From Zeus faber (lineage: Eukaryota > Chordata > Actinopteri > Zeiformes > Zeidae), in assembly GCA_960531495.1 (NCBI GenBank), contig OY482854.1:15639808-15703807 (forward strand): a stretch of 64,000 nucleotides of DNA. The letters are read 5' to 3'. A program made the position numbers and the translations under genes. Positions 36,319 to 47,837 of this stretch are shown here, piece by piece. The notes beneath the pieces were generated by a model. That model was not told where the DNA came from, did no database searches, and saw only the letters and a list, made by a program, of their open reading frames with translations. Numbering within the stretch: the first letter of the stretch is position 1; each line of letters starts with the position of its first letter.

Positions 36319-38748
36319 CTCTAGAGGAGAGTCTGGTTCATCCAGGATGTTCTTTTCACTCTGTATTCGCTGCATCGTCCCTGTAGAACTGGGGTCCATC
36401 ATCAGAATGTTCTGACTAGCAGCTTTGCCGAACTTACAGTCACTCTTTCTGGAGTCAGTCGTCCTGCACACCTCGTAATTGTACACATGCTGCAGAGTCC
36501 CTGACCCCAAAGTGTCGGAGTAACGTGGTGGATAATATGGAATCACAGGGAGACTGGGATGATACAGGATGCGAGACTGTCTCCATCTGTATATTTTCAC
36601 TGATATAATCACCACTAAACACGTGATGAAGAGAAAGGAAACCACAGCCAAAGCCAAGACTAAATAAAAAGTCAGGTTGTCATTGTACTCCTTGTCGTGT
36701 GTAAAGTCAGTGAACTCTGAGAGCACTTCAGGGAAGCTGTCCGCCACCGCCACGTTAACATTGACTGTAGCTGAACGAGAGGGCTGTCCGTTGTCCTCCA
36801 CTACAACAGTCAGTCTTTGTTTCACAGCATCTTTATCAGTGACTTGGCGGATAGTTCTTATTTCTCCATTCTGTAATCCCACTTCAAACAACGCTCTGTC
36901 TGTGGCTTTCTGCAGTTTATAGGAGAGCCAGGCGTTCTGTCCAGAGTCCACATCAACAGCCACCACTTTAGTGACCAGATAGCCCACATCTGCTGAACGA
37001 GGAACCATTTCAGCCACCAGAGGGCCACCGGTCTGGACTGGGTACAGAACCTGGGGGGGGTTGTCGTTCTGGTCCTGGATCATTATTTTCACAGTCACAT
37101 TGCTACTGAGTGGAGGGGAGCCTCCATCCTGGGCTTTAACAACTAGCTCAAAATGTTTAATTTGTTCATAATCAAATGAGCGCACTGCATGTAAGACTCC
37201 AGTTTCTGAGTTTATTGAAACATAAGTAGAGACTGGACTTCCACTAACTTGTGTGTCTTCCAGAAGGTAAGACACTCTAGCATTTTGATTCCAGTCAATG
37301 TCTCTGGCACCAACTGTGAATATTCTCACACCAGGCTCATTGTTCTCAAAGACATTTGCTGAATAGCTCTGTTTAGTAAACTTAGGTGCATTATCATTTA
37401 CATCAGAAATCTTTAAGTTTAAAGTTGTTGCACTGGATAAGGGAGGGGACCCTGAGTCTGTAGCTGTTATTGTTATGTTATATTCTGGTGTTGTTTCACG
37501 GTCAAAAACTATATCTGAAAGCAGGTTGTAATAGTTAGTCAAAGAGGACTGAATTTTAAATGGCAGTTTTGAATCTATCGAGCACCTTATTTGCCCGTTT
37601 TTGTCAGAATCTGCATCTTTTACATTGATCACAGCTATGGTTGTTCCAGCAGGAACATCCTCTGATACAGGGCTCGAGAAAGACATTACATTTATCACTG
37701 GAGCATTATCATTGACATCAATTACTTCAATGATTACTTTACTTGCGTCATTCAGACCACCCTCATCTTTTGCACCAACTCTTAATTCATATTTTTTATC
37801 TTTTTCAAAGTCAATATTACCAGCAACCGATATTTTACCAGATACATTATCAATATTAAATATATCAGCCAACCCCCCCTTTATGTTTGAAAAGGAATAC
37901 GTCACCATGCAGTTTGACCCACTATCAGCGTCTGAAGCGTTAACAGTCGTTATATATGTCCCGATTGGTGCATTCTCTATAACAGCGGCTCTGTACACAG
38001 TCTGGTTAAAAACTGGAGCATTATCATTGGCATCTAGAACTGTAATATCTATATTTACTGTACCAGATCTCTGCGGAGCTCCACCGTCCACTGCAATGAG
38101 CTTTAAAGAGAGATGAGGATGCATCTCTCTGTCTAATTGTTTCTGTAGAATCATTTCTGCAAATTTTATTCCATCGGCGTTGGAATGTTGTTTGAGAACG
38201 AAATTGTCATTGGAGCTTAACATATAATTCTGCAAACTGTTCACGCCCACATCAGGGTCATCAGCGCTGTCTAGATCAAAACGAGATCCAACTGTAGCAG
38301 ATTCGCTTATTTCCAGATGAATTTGTGTATTTTTAAAAATCGGATTGTGGTCATTTACGTCCAGTATTTCGACGATAACACGATGCAGTTCGATTGGATT
38401 TTCTAAAATAATCTCGAAGCTGAAACTACACGGTGTGACATCGCCACAGAGCTGCTCTCGGTCAATTCTCTCATTCACAACTAAAATCCCTTTGTCTGTT
38501 TTCAGCTCGGTGTACTGAGGGCTTTCTCCGGTCAAAATGCGTGCTCGGCCTGAACGGAGCCTTTTCAGATCCAAGCCCAGATCCTGCGCCACGTTGCCGA
38601 TAAAAGATCCTTTCTTCATCTCTTCCGGAATAGAATAACGAATCTGACAATCGGCGGCGTCGATAAAAAACACAAACAACAAGATTATTTCCGTTATTCG
38701 TCCACGGACCGAACCAGATCGACCGCATCGGCCACAGCGCATCGCCAT
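36319..38748 (-). CDS. pcdhg: Clustered gamma-type protocadherin variable exon V6 (mosaic)
   Basis: 810 codons from MAMRCGRCGRSG. The signal peptide (1-34) and 5' flank are unlike class A, but from QIRYSIPEE onward the protein is class A through EC1-EC5, close to V11, V12 and V14. It lies 17 kb from the nearest other class A exon. This points to conversion or unequal exchange that replaced the body but left the original promoter and signal peptide. EC loop CGDVTPC; span and tail cluster type with FGKAASQN. The donor is GAG/GTGAGT. Confidence 0.95.
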
Positions 38749-38990
38749 GTTTAAAATAAATTAAATCCAATGCACGCCTCGAAATTATATCCACGGGGAT
38801 TGAGGTGAAATCCTAGTCGGCGAATTCCAGACGTTAATGTTCAAAAATATTCCACTTTTCAACTATGAGGCGCATGTGCCTGCAGAGCTCCACCCTGTCT
38901 GGAGCATTGGATTTTTCTCCTCCGCTCTCTTTGCAGTTATGGTGTGGAGAGCGTCAGATTTCCAACACTGAACAGAGCTTGAGCATTTTC

Positions 38991-39024
38991 TGACTGACCA
39001 ACAGCGTCCCTCACAGTCCAAAAA
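38991..39024 (-). promoter_or_regulatory. V6 CSE/CGCT box
   Basis: Minus strand GAGGGACGCTGTTGGTCAGT with intact core, about 250 bp before the ATG. Confidence 0.78.
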
Positions 39025-39084
39025 CTGAACGGGAGCAGTGGTATTACAGCAAGTCGAATACACACAATTCCAACAACCCATTTA

Positions 39085-39258
39085 AAGATGTTGCTGGTTC
39101 GATCCCAGGCTCCTGCTAGCATGCTGTAGTGTCCTTGAGCGAGACACTTAACCCCTAATTGCTCCAGATGGCTGCGTCCGTCGGTGTTTGAATAATTGTA
39201 ATTCGCTTTGGATAAAAGCGTCTGCTAAATGCAATGTAATGTAATGTAATAATGTAAT
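39085..39258 (+). mobile_element. tRNA-derived SINE, 5'-truncated
   Basis: A B-box-like GGTTCGATCCC, then the widespread fish SINE tail CTTTGGATAAAAGCGTCTGC and a TAATG-type terminal repeat. It lies about 60 bp 5' of the V6 CSE. The A-box half was not seen. Confidence 0.7.
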
Positions 39259-39369
39259 TACCACTGACGAAACACAACTATATTCCCCGAATATTTTACA
39301 ATATGATGGAACAGCATCTTTCTACGTGGAGTATAAAATAAATGATACTGCATATTACAGAGAATAAGC

Positions 39370-39535
39370 ATACATGCTACATGCCAAGGCCTGTAGCTCT
39401 CACTGCTTTAGGTGTGACAAGAAAATAAACGTGAATATGAGAAAACTAAATATCATATATGAACCCGAAATTCATGCGACAATGGCAAGGGTGTCGCTAT
39501 TAATGCATTCCAGCTGCACCATGTGAAGCCTACGC
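39370..39535. repeat. Flanking repeat, copy 1 (copy 2 at 40680-40820)
   Basis: ATGCCAAnGCnTG(C/T)AGCTCTC...GTGTGACAAG...AATGCATTCCAGCTGCACCAT occurs on both sides of the broken exon and ends in a CA microsatellite each time, showing a local tandem duplication. Confidence 0.75.
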
Positions 39536-39590
39536 GCGCGCGCGCACGCGGGCACGCACGCATGCAAGCACGCACACAGACACACACACA

Positions 39591-39659
<69 letters not shown>
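39535..39659. repeat. (GC)n/(CA)n microsatellite
   Basis: GCGCGCGC run followed by about 45 CA units with a few CAGA interruptions. Confidence 0.95.
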
Positions 39660-39661
<2 letters not shown>

Positions 39662-39738
39662 TTCTGTTTTTAAGACATTGAAACACCCTTACCAATGTAA
39701 TGCCAGTAGTGGAACAATAGCATAAAACAGGCAAGGAG

Positions 39739-39757
39739 ATCTGTCCGTGGTTCTGAA
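39739..39757 (-). promoter_or_regulatory. RE1-like motif 3' of the broken exon
   Basis: Minus strand TTCAGAACCACGGACAGAT. The left and central parts fit RE1; the GCGC end is lost. Confidence 0.55.
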
Positions 39758-39904
39758 TATATAATTTCACCTTCGCCTGCGCCACGGTGATTCCTAAATT
39801 AAACCTCCACAGCATCCTGCTATTTCTGTAATTTGACAAGCTAAAATGTGAGCACAAGTCAATGTAAAATTGAGTGTGATTTGTTTTCAATAAAACATAT
39901 CAAC

Positions 39905-40673
39905 TTTGTATTCGCTGCATCGCCCCTGTAGAACTGGGGTCCATCATCAGAATGTTCTGACTAGCAGCTCTGCCGAACTTACAGTCACTCTTTCTGGAGT
40001 CAGTCGTCCTGCACACCTCGTAATTGTACACATGCTGCAGAGTCCCTGACCCCAAAGTGTCGGAGTAACGTGGTGGATAATATGGAATCATCGGGAGACT
40101 GGGATGATACAGATACGAGACTGTTTCCATCTGTATATTTTCACTGATATAATCACCACTAAACACGTGATGAAGAGAAAGGAAACTACAGCCAAAGCCA
40201 AGACTAAGTAAAAAGGTTGTCATTGTAGTCCTTGTCGTGTGTGAAGTCAGTGAACTCTGAGAGCACTTCAGGGAAGCTGTCCGCCACCGCCACGTTAACA
40301 TTGACTGTAGCTGGACGAGAGGGCTGTCCGTTGTCCTCCACTACAACAGTCAGTCTTTGTTTCACAGCATCTTTATCAGTGACTTGGCGGATAGTTCTTA
40401 TTTCTCCATTCTGTAATCCCACTTCAAACAGCGCTCTGTCTGTGGCTTTCTGCAGTTTATAGGAGAGCCAGGCATTTTGCCCAGAGTCCACATCAACAGC
40501 CACCACTTTAGTGACCAGATAGCCCACATCTGCTGAACGAGGAACCATTTCAACCACCAGAGAGCCACCGGTCTGGACTGGGTACAGAACCTGAGGGGCG
40601 TTGTCGTTCTGATCCTGGATCATTATTTTCACAGTGACGTTGCTACTGAGTAGAGGGGAGCCTCCATCTTGAG
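39905..40673 (-). pseudogene. Broken protocadherin variable exon, 3' fragment
   Basis: Only the homogenised 3' third survives: from [12 protein letters not shown] (end of EC5) through EC6, span and tail to MQRIQ. EC1 to most of EC5 is missing, and so are the final DEPDSPLE codons and the splice donor. There is a 4-bp loss just before the span and a 1-bp loss at RWRQSRI, so the reading frame changes twice. No promoter or CSE precedes it. It is flanked by duplicated sequence and CA repeats, so it probably arose by unequal exchange. Its sequence stays close to the intact exons, so it is young or was recently converted. Confidence 0.92.
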
Positions 40674-40825
40674 CTAAGGTGTCTTATGCCAATGCATGCA
40701 GCTCTCGCTGCATTGGGTGTGACAAGTAAATAACCATGAATATGAAACAACCAAAAACAATGTGGGGACAATGCAAGCAGTTCGCTAATAATGCATTCCA
40801 GCTGCACCATCTGAAGCCCACACAA

Positions 40826-40911
<86 letters not shown>
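40826..40911. repeat. (CA)n microsatellite
   Basis: About 42 CA units ending flank copy 2; sequence of a different origin begins right after it. Confidence 0.95.
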
Positions 40912-40912
<1 letters not shown>

Positions 40913-40918
40913 TACGCT

Positions 40919-41100
40919 AATACCCTGTATTGCATGGGGACTTGTACAAACCAAATATATTTCTTGTACGCAAACGAGTTTCACATGAGTTATCAATTAA
41001 GGAAAAACAATATAAATCTTTACTTTTTAAAGTCCACCACTAGGAGATTGTAGAAAAATAAAAAAACTATCCACCAGTGACAGCAAAATGGAAATGTCTG
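40919..41100. repeat. Relic of a class B exon's upstream flank
   Basis: TACCCTGTATTGCATG...TTTCTTGTACGC...CACCAGTGACAGCAAAATGG matches 12562-12740 and 24980-25150, the stretch between a class B CSE and the next CA repeat. No class B exon lies beside it here. Confidence 0.8.
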
Positions 41101-41106
41101 AACAGC

Positions 41107-41300
<194 letters not shown>

Positions 41301-41368
41301 ACAACAACAGGGGGGAGTTGTTGAGAGTACCATAGTTGCGAGATCCAGTCCTAATGAAATGTGCGAGA

Positions 41369-41386
41369 TCTGTCCGTGGTGCTGAA
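41369..41386 (-). promoter_or_regulatory. RE1-like motif 3' of V5
   Basis: Minus strand TTCAGCACCACGGACAGA; canonical apart from the final GCGC. About 150 bp 3' of the V5 donor, in sequence paralogous to 39740-39900. Confidence 0.65.
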
Positions 41387-41532
41387 AATAACATTTCACC
41401 GTCGCCTGGCGACTCCGAACTTACACCCCAACAACATCCTGCTATATCTGGAATTTGACAAGCTACAATGTGAGAACAATTCAATGGCAATTTGAAGAGT
41501 GTGATTGGTTTTCTCTAATAAAATATACTAAC

Positions 41533-43944
41533 CTCTAGAGGCGAATCTGTTTCATCCAGGATGTTCTTTTCACTCTGTATTCGCTGCATCGTCCCTGTAG
41601 AACTGGGGTCCATCATCAGAACGTTCTGACTCGCAGCTCTGCCGAACTTACAGTCACTCTTTCTGGAGTCAGTCGTCCTGCACACCTCGTAATTGTACAC
41701 ATGCTGCAGCGTCCCTGACCCCAAAGTGTCGGAGTAACGTGGTGGATAATAAGGAATCACCGGGAGACTGGGATGATAGAGGATGCGAGACTGTCTCCAT
41801 CTGTATATTTTCACTGATATAATCACCACTAAACACGTGATGAAGAGAAAGGAAACTACAGCCAAAGCCAAGACTAAGTAAAAAGTCAGGTTGTCATTGT
41901 ACTCCTTGTCGTGTGTGAAGTCAGTGAACTCTGAGAGCACTTCAGGAAAGCTGTCTGCCACCGCTACATTTACATTGACTGTAGCTGAACGAGAGGGCTG
42001 TCCGTTGTCCTCCACTACAACAGTCAGTCTTTGTTTCACAACATCTTTATCGGTGACTTGGCGGATAGTTCTTATTTCTCCATTCTGTAATCCCACTTCA
42101 AACAGCGCTCTGTCTGTGGCTTTCTGCAGTTTATAGGAGAGCCAGGCGTTCTGTCCAGAGTCCACATCAACAGCCACCACTTTAGTGACCAGATAGCCCA
42201 CATCTGCTGAACGAGGAACCATTTCAGCCACCAGAGGGCCACCGGTCTGGACTGGGTACAGAACCTGAGGGGGGTTGTCGTTCTGGTCCTGGATCATTAT
42301 TTTTACTGTGGTGTTGCTGCTCAAAGGGGGCGATCCGCCGTCTTGGGCTTTTATCAAGACTTCAAAGCTTTTGATTTGCTCGTAGTCAAATGATCGCATT
42401 GCCTTTATTTCCCCACTTTCTGCATTGACAGAAATATAAGATGACATAGAATTTCCATCAAGTTGAGCATCAAGGAGTAGATACGCAACCCGTGCGTTCT
42501 GCCCTGAATCTGAGTCCTGTGCTTTCACGGAAAACACAGAAAGGCCCGGAAGATTGTTCTCGATAATATTGGCTTGATAAAAACTACTTTCAAAAACGGG
42601 GGCGTTGTCATTAACATCGGATATTTTTAATGTGATTGTTTTATCCGCTGCGAGAGGCGGGAGCCCTTCATCTACTGCTGTGATGGTGATGTTATATTCG
42701 GGATGGCGCTCCCTGTCGAGCACACCATCTGTTACAAGAGTGTAATAATTCTTGAGTGATGAGTGGATTTTAAACGGAATCTTGGTGTTGATTGAGCAGT
42801 CTACCTTAGAATTTTTACCAGAGTCAATGTCCTTTACGTTGATTATTGCCACAGTAGTTCCGCTCTCAGAATCTTCAGAAATGGGGCTAGTAAATGACAT
42901 CAATGTTATTATAGGAGCATTGTCGTTCACATCTGTCACCTCAATTATTACTTTAGTCGATGTGCTATGCCCACCTTGATCTTTGGCCTGTACATCAATC
43001 TCATATATTTTATTGTGTTCATAATCAATCGGTCCGTTCACAGTTAGTGCACCGGTTTTTTCATCAATATTAAAAAGATTAACAACGCTACTAGACATGC
43101 GATTGAAATGATATGTAACAAGGCCATTTGTGCCTTCATCAGCATCAGTTGCACTCACGGTTGTAACCAACGTGCCTTTAGGTGCATTTTCCGTTACAGC
43201 AGCTTTGAAGATGGACTGCGTAAAAACAGGAGCATTGTCATTGGAGTCCAGGACAGTCACGTATATTTTTAGTGTTCCAGATCGCTGTGGGCCCCCGCCG
43301 TCCACAGCAGTTAAAATGAGAACAAGGCTGCCCTCCTTCTCGCGGTCCAACTGGTTGTGTAGATACAACTGCACGTATTTAATACCATTTGGGCTCGAGT
43401 GGGTTTTAATATTGAAATTTGTTGTTGGATTTAAGGTGTATTTGTCTAAAGCATTAATGCCAACATCAGGGTCCGTCGCGCTCGCTTGTAACAGTTCCGT
43501 CCCTGGAAGAGCAGACTCTTGTATTTCCAAATGGATTTCCTTTTCGGCAAACGTCGGCGCATTGTCGTTAACATCCAGCACCTCCACTAAAATACTGTGC
43601 AACTGCATTGGGTTCATCGTAATAATTTCAAAGTTGAGGCTACAGGGCGACGTCTGACCGCAAAGCTGCTCCCTATCTATCCTTTCTCCAACAACCAGAA
43701 TCCCTTTGTCTACATCCAGGCGAATGTACTCGCTGCCGTCACCGTTCACTATCCGGGCCCCGCCGGATTTCATTCTGTTCGGTTCGAGTCCCAAATCTTC
43801 GGCTACGTTTCCTACAAATGAGCCCTTTCTCATTTCTTCTGGAATAGAGTATCGAATTTGGCAGAGCGTCACCTCAGCGACAAACAACAACATAAAGGCG
43901 TGTACTTGCCATTTTATCGACGGTCCATTCCTGATGAACGGCAT
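41533..43944 (-). CDS. pcdhg: Clustered gamma-type protocadherin variable exon V5
   Basis: 804 codons from MPFIRNGPSIKW. The frame is open for 94 more codons upstream, but that stretch includes the CSE itself, so the start is placed here. Signal peptide 1-28; QIRYSIPEEMRKGSFVGN opens EC1; loop CGQTSPC. EC1-EC5 are unique in the window (EDLGLEPNRMKSGGARIVN in EC1). Cluster-wide sequence resumes at [13 protein letters not shown]. Tail ends DETDSPLE, with a GAG/GTTAGT donor that differs from the usual GTGAGT at +3. 5' leader is short, about 200 bases. Confidence 0.95.
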
Positions 43945-44170
43945 ATTCTCGTCAAAGTCACGCAATAAATCCTCACAACGATGTCCGTAAAAATGTGTTC
44001 GAGGCAGAAACAACCCTTTGGTGTGATCGGAAAAGAAAACCCCACGAAAAACTGAAATGTTGAAATGATAAAAATAGAGATGAAATACTCCAAGAGGTGC
44101 CGCGCCTGTCCGGTTCCGTACTGAGCAGAATACAGCAGATAGAGCTGCACGTCTAACGCTCCACCTGCGC

Positions 44171-44201
44171 TCTACAGACCAACAGCGGCCCTCACAGTCT
44201 A
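44171..44201 (-). promoter_or_regulatory. V5 CSE/CGCT box
   Basis: Minus strand TGAGGGCCGCTGTTGGTCTG; CGCT core kept, with the GCC variant also seen in class B. Only about 230 bp before the ATG. Confidence 0.75.
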
Positions 44202-44399
44202 AAATAAGAATAGCAAATTCCCTCACTGGAGGGAGGGAAAATATATCAATTCAATAAATGTTGTATTTTCAGACTCTACGATGGAGTAAAAAAAAATATC
44301 GAAGCAGTGTTTAAAGGTGTTTAAAGATATGACTAAAATAATACAACCTCATTGGGGACTGAAAAAATATATATCATTTGTATGGCACCTTGAAAAATA

Positions 44400-44400
<1 letters not shown>

Positions 44401-44437
<37 letters not shown>
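44401..44437. repeat. (CA)n microsatellite
   Basis: About 18 CA units about 165 bp 3' of the V4 donor. The rest of 44202-44599 is AT-rich, with no RE1 found. Confidence 0.9.
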
Positions 44438-44599
44438 TTCAAATATAACCATAAAAGATGGTGTTTTCTATGTTTTAAGTGTTGAAACACCATTAACAGC
44501 ACATCCATCAATTTCTAAAATATGCTCACTTAAAATGTGGAATGAATACAATGTTCAGTCAAGAGTGGCATCGGATTTCTCTAAAAAAAATTTACTCAC

Positions 44600-47044
44600 C
44601 TCTAGAGGAGAGTCTGGTTCATCCAGGATGTTCTTTTCACTCTGTATTCGCTGCATCGTCCCTGTAGAACTGGGGTCCATCATCAGAACGTTCTGACTAG
44701 CAGCTCTGCCGAACCTACAGTCACTCTTTCTGGAGTCTGTCGTCCTGCACACCTCGTAATTGTACACATGCTGCAGAGTCCCTGACCCCAAAGTGTCGGA
44801 GTAACGTGGTGGATAATATGGAATCACCGGGAGACTGGGATGATACAGGATGCGAGACTGTCTCCATCTGTATATTTTCACTGATATAATCACCACTAAA
44901 CACGTGATGAAGAGAAAGGAAACTACAGCCAAAGCCAAGACTAAGTAAAAAGTCAGGTTGTCATTGTACTCCTTGTCGTGTGTAAAGTCAGTGAACTCTG
45001 AGAGCACTTCAGGGAAGCTGTCCGCCACCGCCACGTTAACATTGACTGTAGCTGAACGGGAGGGCTGTCCGTTGTCCTCCACTACAACAGTCAGTCTTTG
45101 TTTCACAACATCTTTATCAGTGACTTGGCGGAGAGTTCTTATTTCTCCATTCTGTAAACCCACTTCAAACAGCGCTCTGTCTGTGGCTTTCTGCAGTTTA
45201 TAGGAGAGCCAGGCGTTCTGTCCAGAGTCCACATCAACAGCCACCACTTTAGTGACCAGATAGCCCACATCTGCTGAACGAGGAACCATTTCAGCCACCA
45301 GAGAGCCACCGGTCTGGACTGGGTACAGAACCTGAGGGGGGTTGTCGTTCTGGTCCTGGATCATTATTTTCACAGTCACGTTGCTACTGAGTGGAGGGGA
45401 GCCTCCATCCTGGGCTTTAACAACGAGTTTGAGATCTTTTATTTGCTCATAATCAAACGAGCGCACTGCATTCAAAACTCCTGTTTCAGCGTTTACAGAT
45501 ATATAAGTGGAGACGTGACTACCACTGACCTGTGTGTCCTCTAGAAAGTAAGAGATTCTAGCATTTTGATTCCAGTCAGAATCCTTGGCACTTACAGTAA
45601 ATATAGATATTCCAGGGGAGTTGTTCTCTGTTACGTAGGCAGCGTAATGACGTTTATCAAACACTGGAGCATTGTCATTCACGTCAGAGATTAGAAGTCG
45701 TAACGTACGTGAACTGGATTGTGGAGGTGAACCTGAATCAATAGCTGTGATGGTTATGTTGTACTCTGGTGATGTCTCTCTATCAAAATTTGAATCTGAT
45801 ACCAAATTGAAGTAGTCTGTTATAGACGACTGAATTTTAAATGGCAGTTTAGCATCAATGGAACATGTTAAGTGTCCATTTTTCTCTGAGTCTGCATCTT
45901 TTACATTGATAATAGCAATTGTAGTGCCAAGTGGGGAATCCTCAGACACAGGGTTGGAAAATGACATGATATTTATTACCGGAGCGTTATCATTGACATC
46001 GACAACTTCAATAATAACGTTACTGGTGTCAGTGAGCCCTCCCTGATCCCTCGCTTCAACTCGCATCTCAAATTTTCTTTCCTTCTCAAAATCTATATTT
46101 CCAGACACTGATATAATTCCCGTTTTCTCGCCAATAACGAACTTATTTGCTAAATTCCCCTTCCCCCGTGAGAATCCATACGTTATTACACCATTCATAG
46201 CGCTGTCTGCGTCACTTGCATTCAAAGCAACAATACGTGTGCCAGTCGGTGCGTTTTCTATCACACTCGCCATGTAGACGGACTGGTTAAACACTGGAGC
46301 ATTATCATTTACATCCAGAACAGTAATATCTATATTAACTGTACCTGATCTCTGCGGCGTTCCACCGTCCACCGCTATGAGCTTCAGAGACATGCGCGGA
46401 TGCGCTTCTCTGTCTAATGGTTTTTGAAGGATCATTTCGGCATATCTACTCCCATCTACTGTGGTATGTTGCTGCAATTTAAAATGTTCTGTAGGTGTTA
46501 GCACGTAATCTTGAAGTGCATTTAGTCCAACATCAGAATCATCTGCATTAGTAAGTGGGAATTTTGCCCCAATTCCAGTCCCCTCATTAATGTCTAAATG
46601 AAGATCTTTTGTCGGAAAAACCGGTGAATGGTCATTCACATCTAGAATTTCCAAAATTATTCGATGTAACTCCATCGGGTTTTCTAACATAAATTCAACG
46701 CTGAAACTACACGGTGTGACATCGCCACAGAGCTGCTCTCGGTCAATTCTCTCATTCACAACTAAAACTCCTTTGTCTGTTTTCAGCTCGGTGTACTGAG
46801 GGCTTTCTCCGGTCAAGATTCGTGCGCGGCCTGAACGGAGCCTTTTCAGATCCAACCCCAGATCCTGCGCGACGTTCCCGATAAGTGAACCCTTTTTCAT
46901 CTCCTCTGGAATAGAGTAACGAAGCTGGCTGTCCACTGTGTTAACGAAGAAAATGAAAGGAACGAAGAGAGCAGCTTGCCATCGCAGTCCTCCACAGAGT
47001 CGCCAAAATGCGCAGACTCGCAGGAGAGATGCTTGAATCGCCAT
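44600..47044 (-). CDS. pcdhg: Clustered gamma-type protocadherin variable exon V4
   Basis: 815 codons from MAIQASLLRVCAFWRLC. Signal peptide 1-39; QLRYSIPEEMKKGSLIGN opens EC1; loop CGDVTPC. Other ECs are as in V14 plus 8 residues; span about 697-722. Class C with V1-V3. The EC1 core is almost base-identical to class A while EC2-EC4 are clearly different, marking a second homogenised patch. Variants here include DLHLDINEGTGIGAKF in EC2. Tail has CRFGRAAS; donor GAG/GTGAGT. The last member of the four-exon array, and the only one without an RE1 immediately 3'. Confidence 0.95.
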
Positions 47045-47263
47045 CGATAAACAGGAATCCAGATTATGAAATAGATCTTAAATTATCGACTCTTCTGAAG
47101 TATAATCCAAACAAAAGACTATTCCATCGATTTGTTGAGTAAAGGAGAAAAACGCGCGTCTTTGTTCCGTCTTGCAATATCCACGGCCTCTCCCTTTCTT
47201 ACAGTGGAGCATACTGCGTGACGAAGGAAATAAACCGACTGGTAATGACGTGATTTTTTTTTC

Positions 47264-47292
47264 CTGATCAACAGCGTCCCTTAGAGTTCAAA
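47264..47292 (-). promoter_or_regulatory. V4 CSE/CGCT box
   Basis: Minus strand AAGGGACGCTGTTGATCAGG, followed by a poly-A run and a CRE half-site in TCACGTCATT (about 47246-47255). The layout is shared in class C. Confidence 0.78.
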
Positions 47293-47531
47293 CATGGACC
47301 GCACATGCAGTTTATCAACTCCAACACTCATCTAACCTTTATGTTTGGTAATATGATGGTTAATAAAATTATGTCGTATCTTGTTTTATTAACGTGGCAA
47401 TACCATCTAAATATTTAAGAGGAAAAAAACACTTTAAAATAAATGAAACACGTTTTAGTGTGACATTGAGGGGCTGTCTCTTAAATTATATTACTAGTTT
47501 GAAGTGATGACAGTGATACATTCAATGGGGA

Positions 47532-47551
47532 ACGCTGACCATGGTGCTGAA
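47532..47551 (-). promoter_or_regulatory. RE1-like REST-binding motif
   Basis: Minus strand TTCAGCACCATGGTCAGCGT; one change (GGTCAGC for GGACAGC). About 290 bp 3' of the V3 donor. Confidence 0.68.
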
Positions 47552-47837
47552 ATGCTCCATCACAAGGCAACATGTTTCCTTCACATTGCATTGAAACAGA
47601 AACGAGAAACTCATTCAACATACAGAATACTAAATCAGCCAAAACTTCAAGGGGAGGATTCATAACCACACTTCTAAGCCAATCTGAATAATAATAAAAC
47701 AATACAGACACTATTGCAAAAAAAAAAACATTTTACAGTCACAACGAATACATAACACATATAGATATAAATTTGGAGCATACAAGATATTAAATTGGAC
47801 GTGTTCTTATTAAATTTAAATGATAAAAAAAGCTCAC

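Noticed and set aside
39085-39258. tRNA gene suggested by the B box
   Set aside because: No cloverleaf and no A box; it carries a fish SINE tail.
43945-44226. A longer N-terminus for V5
   Set aside because: The added stretch covers the CSE and core promoter, so it lies upstream of or at the transcription start.
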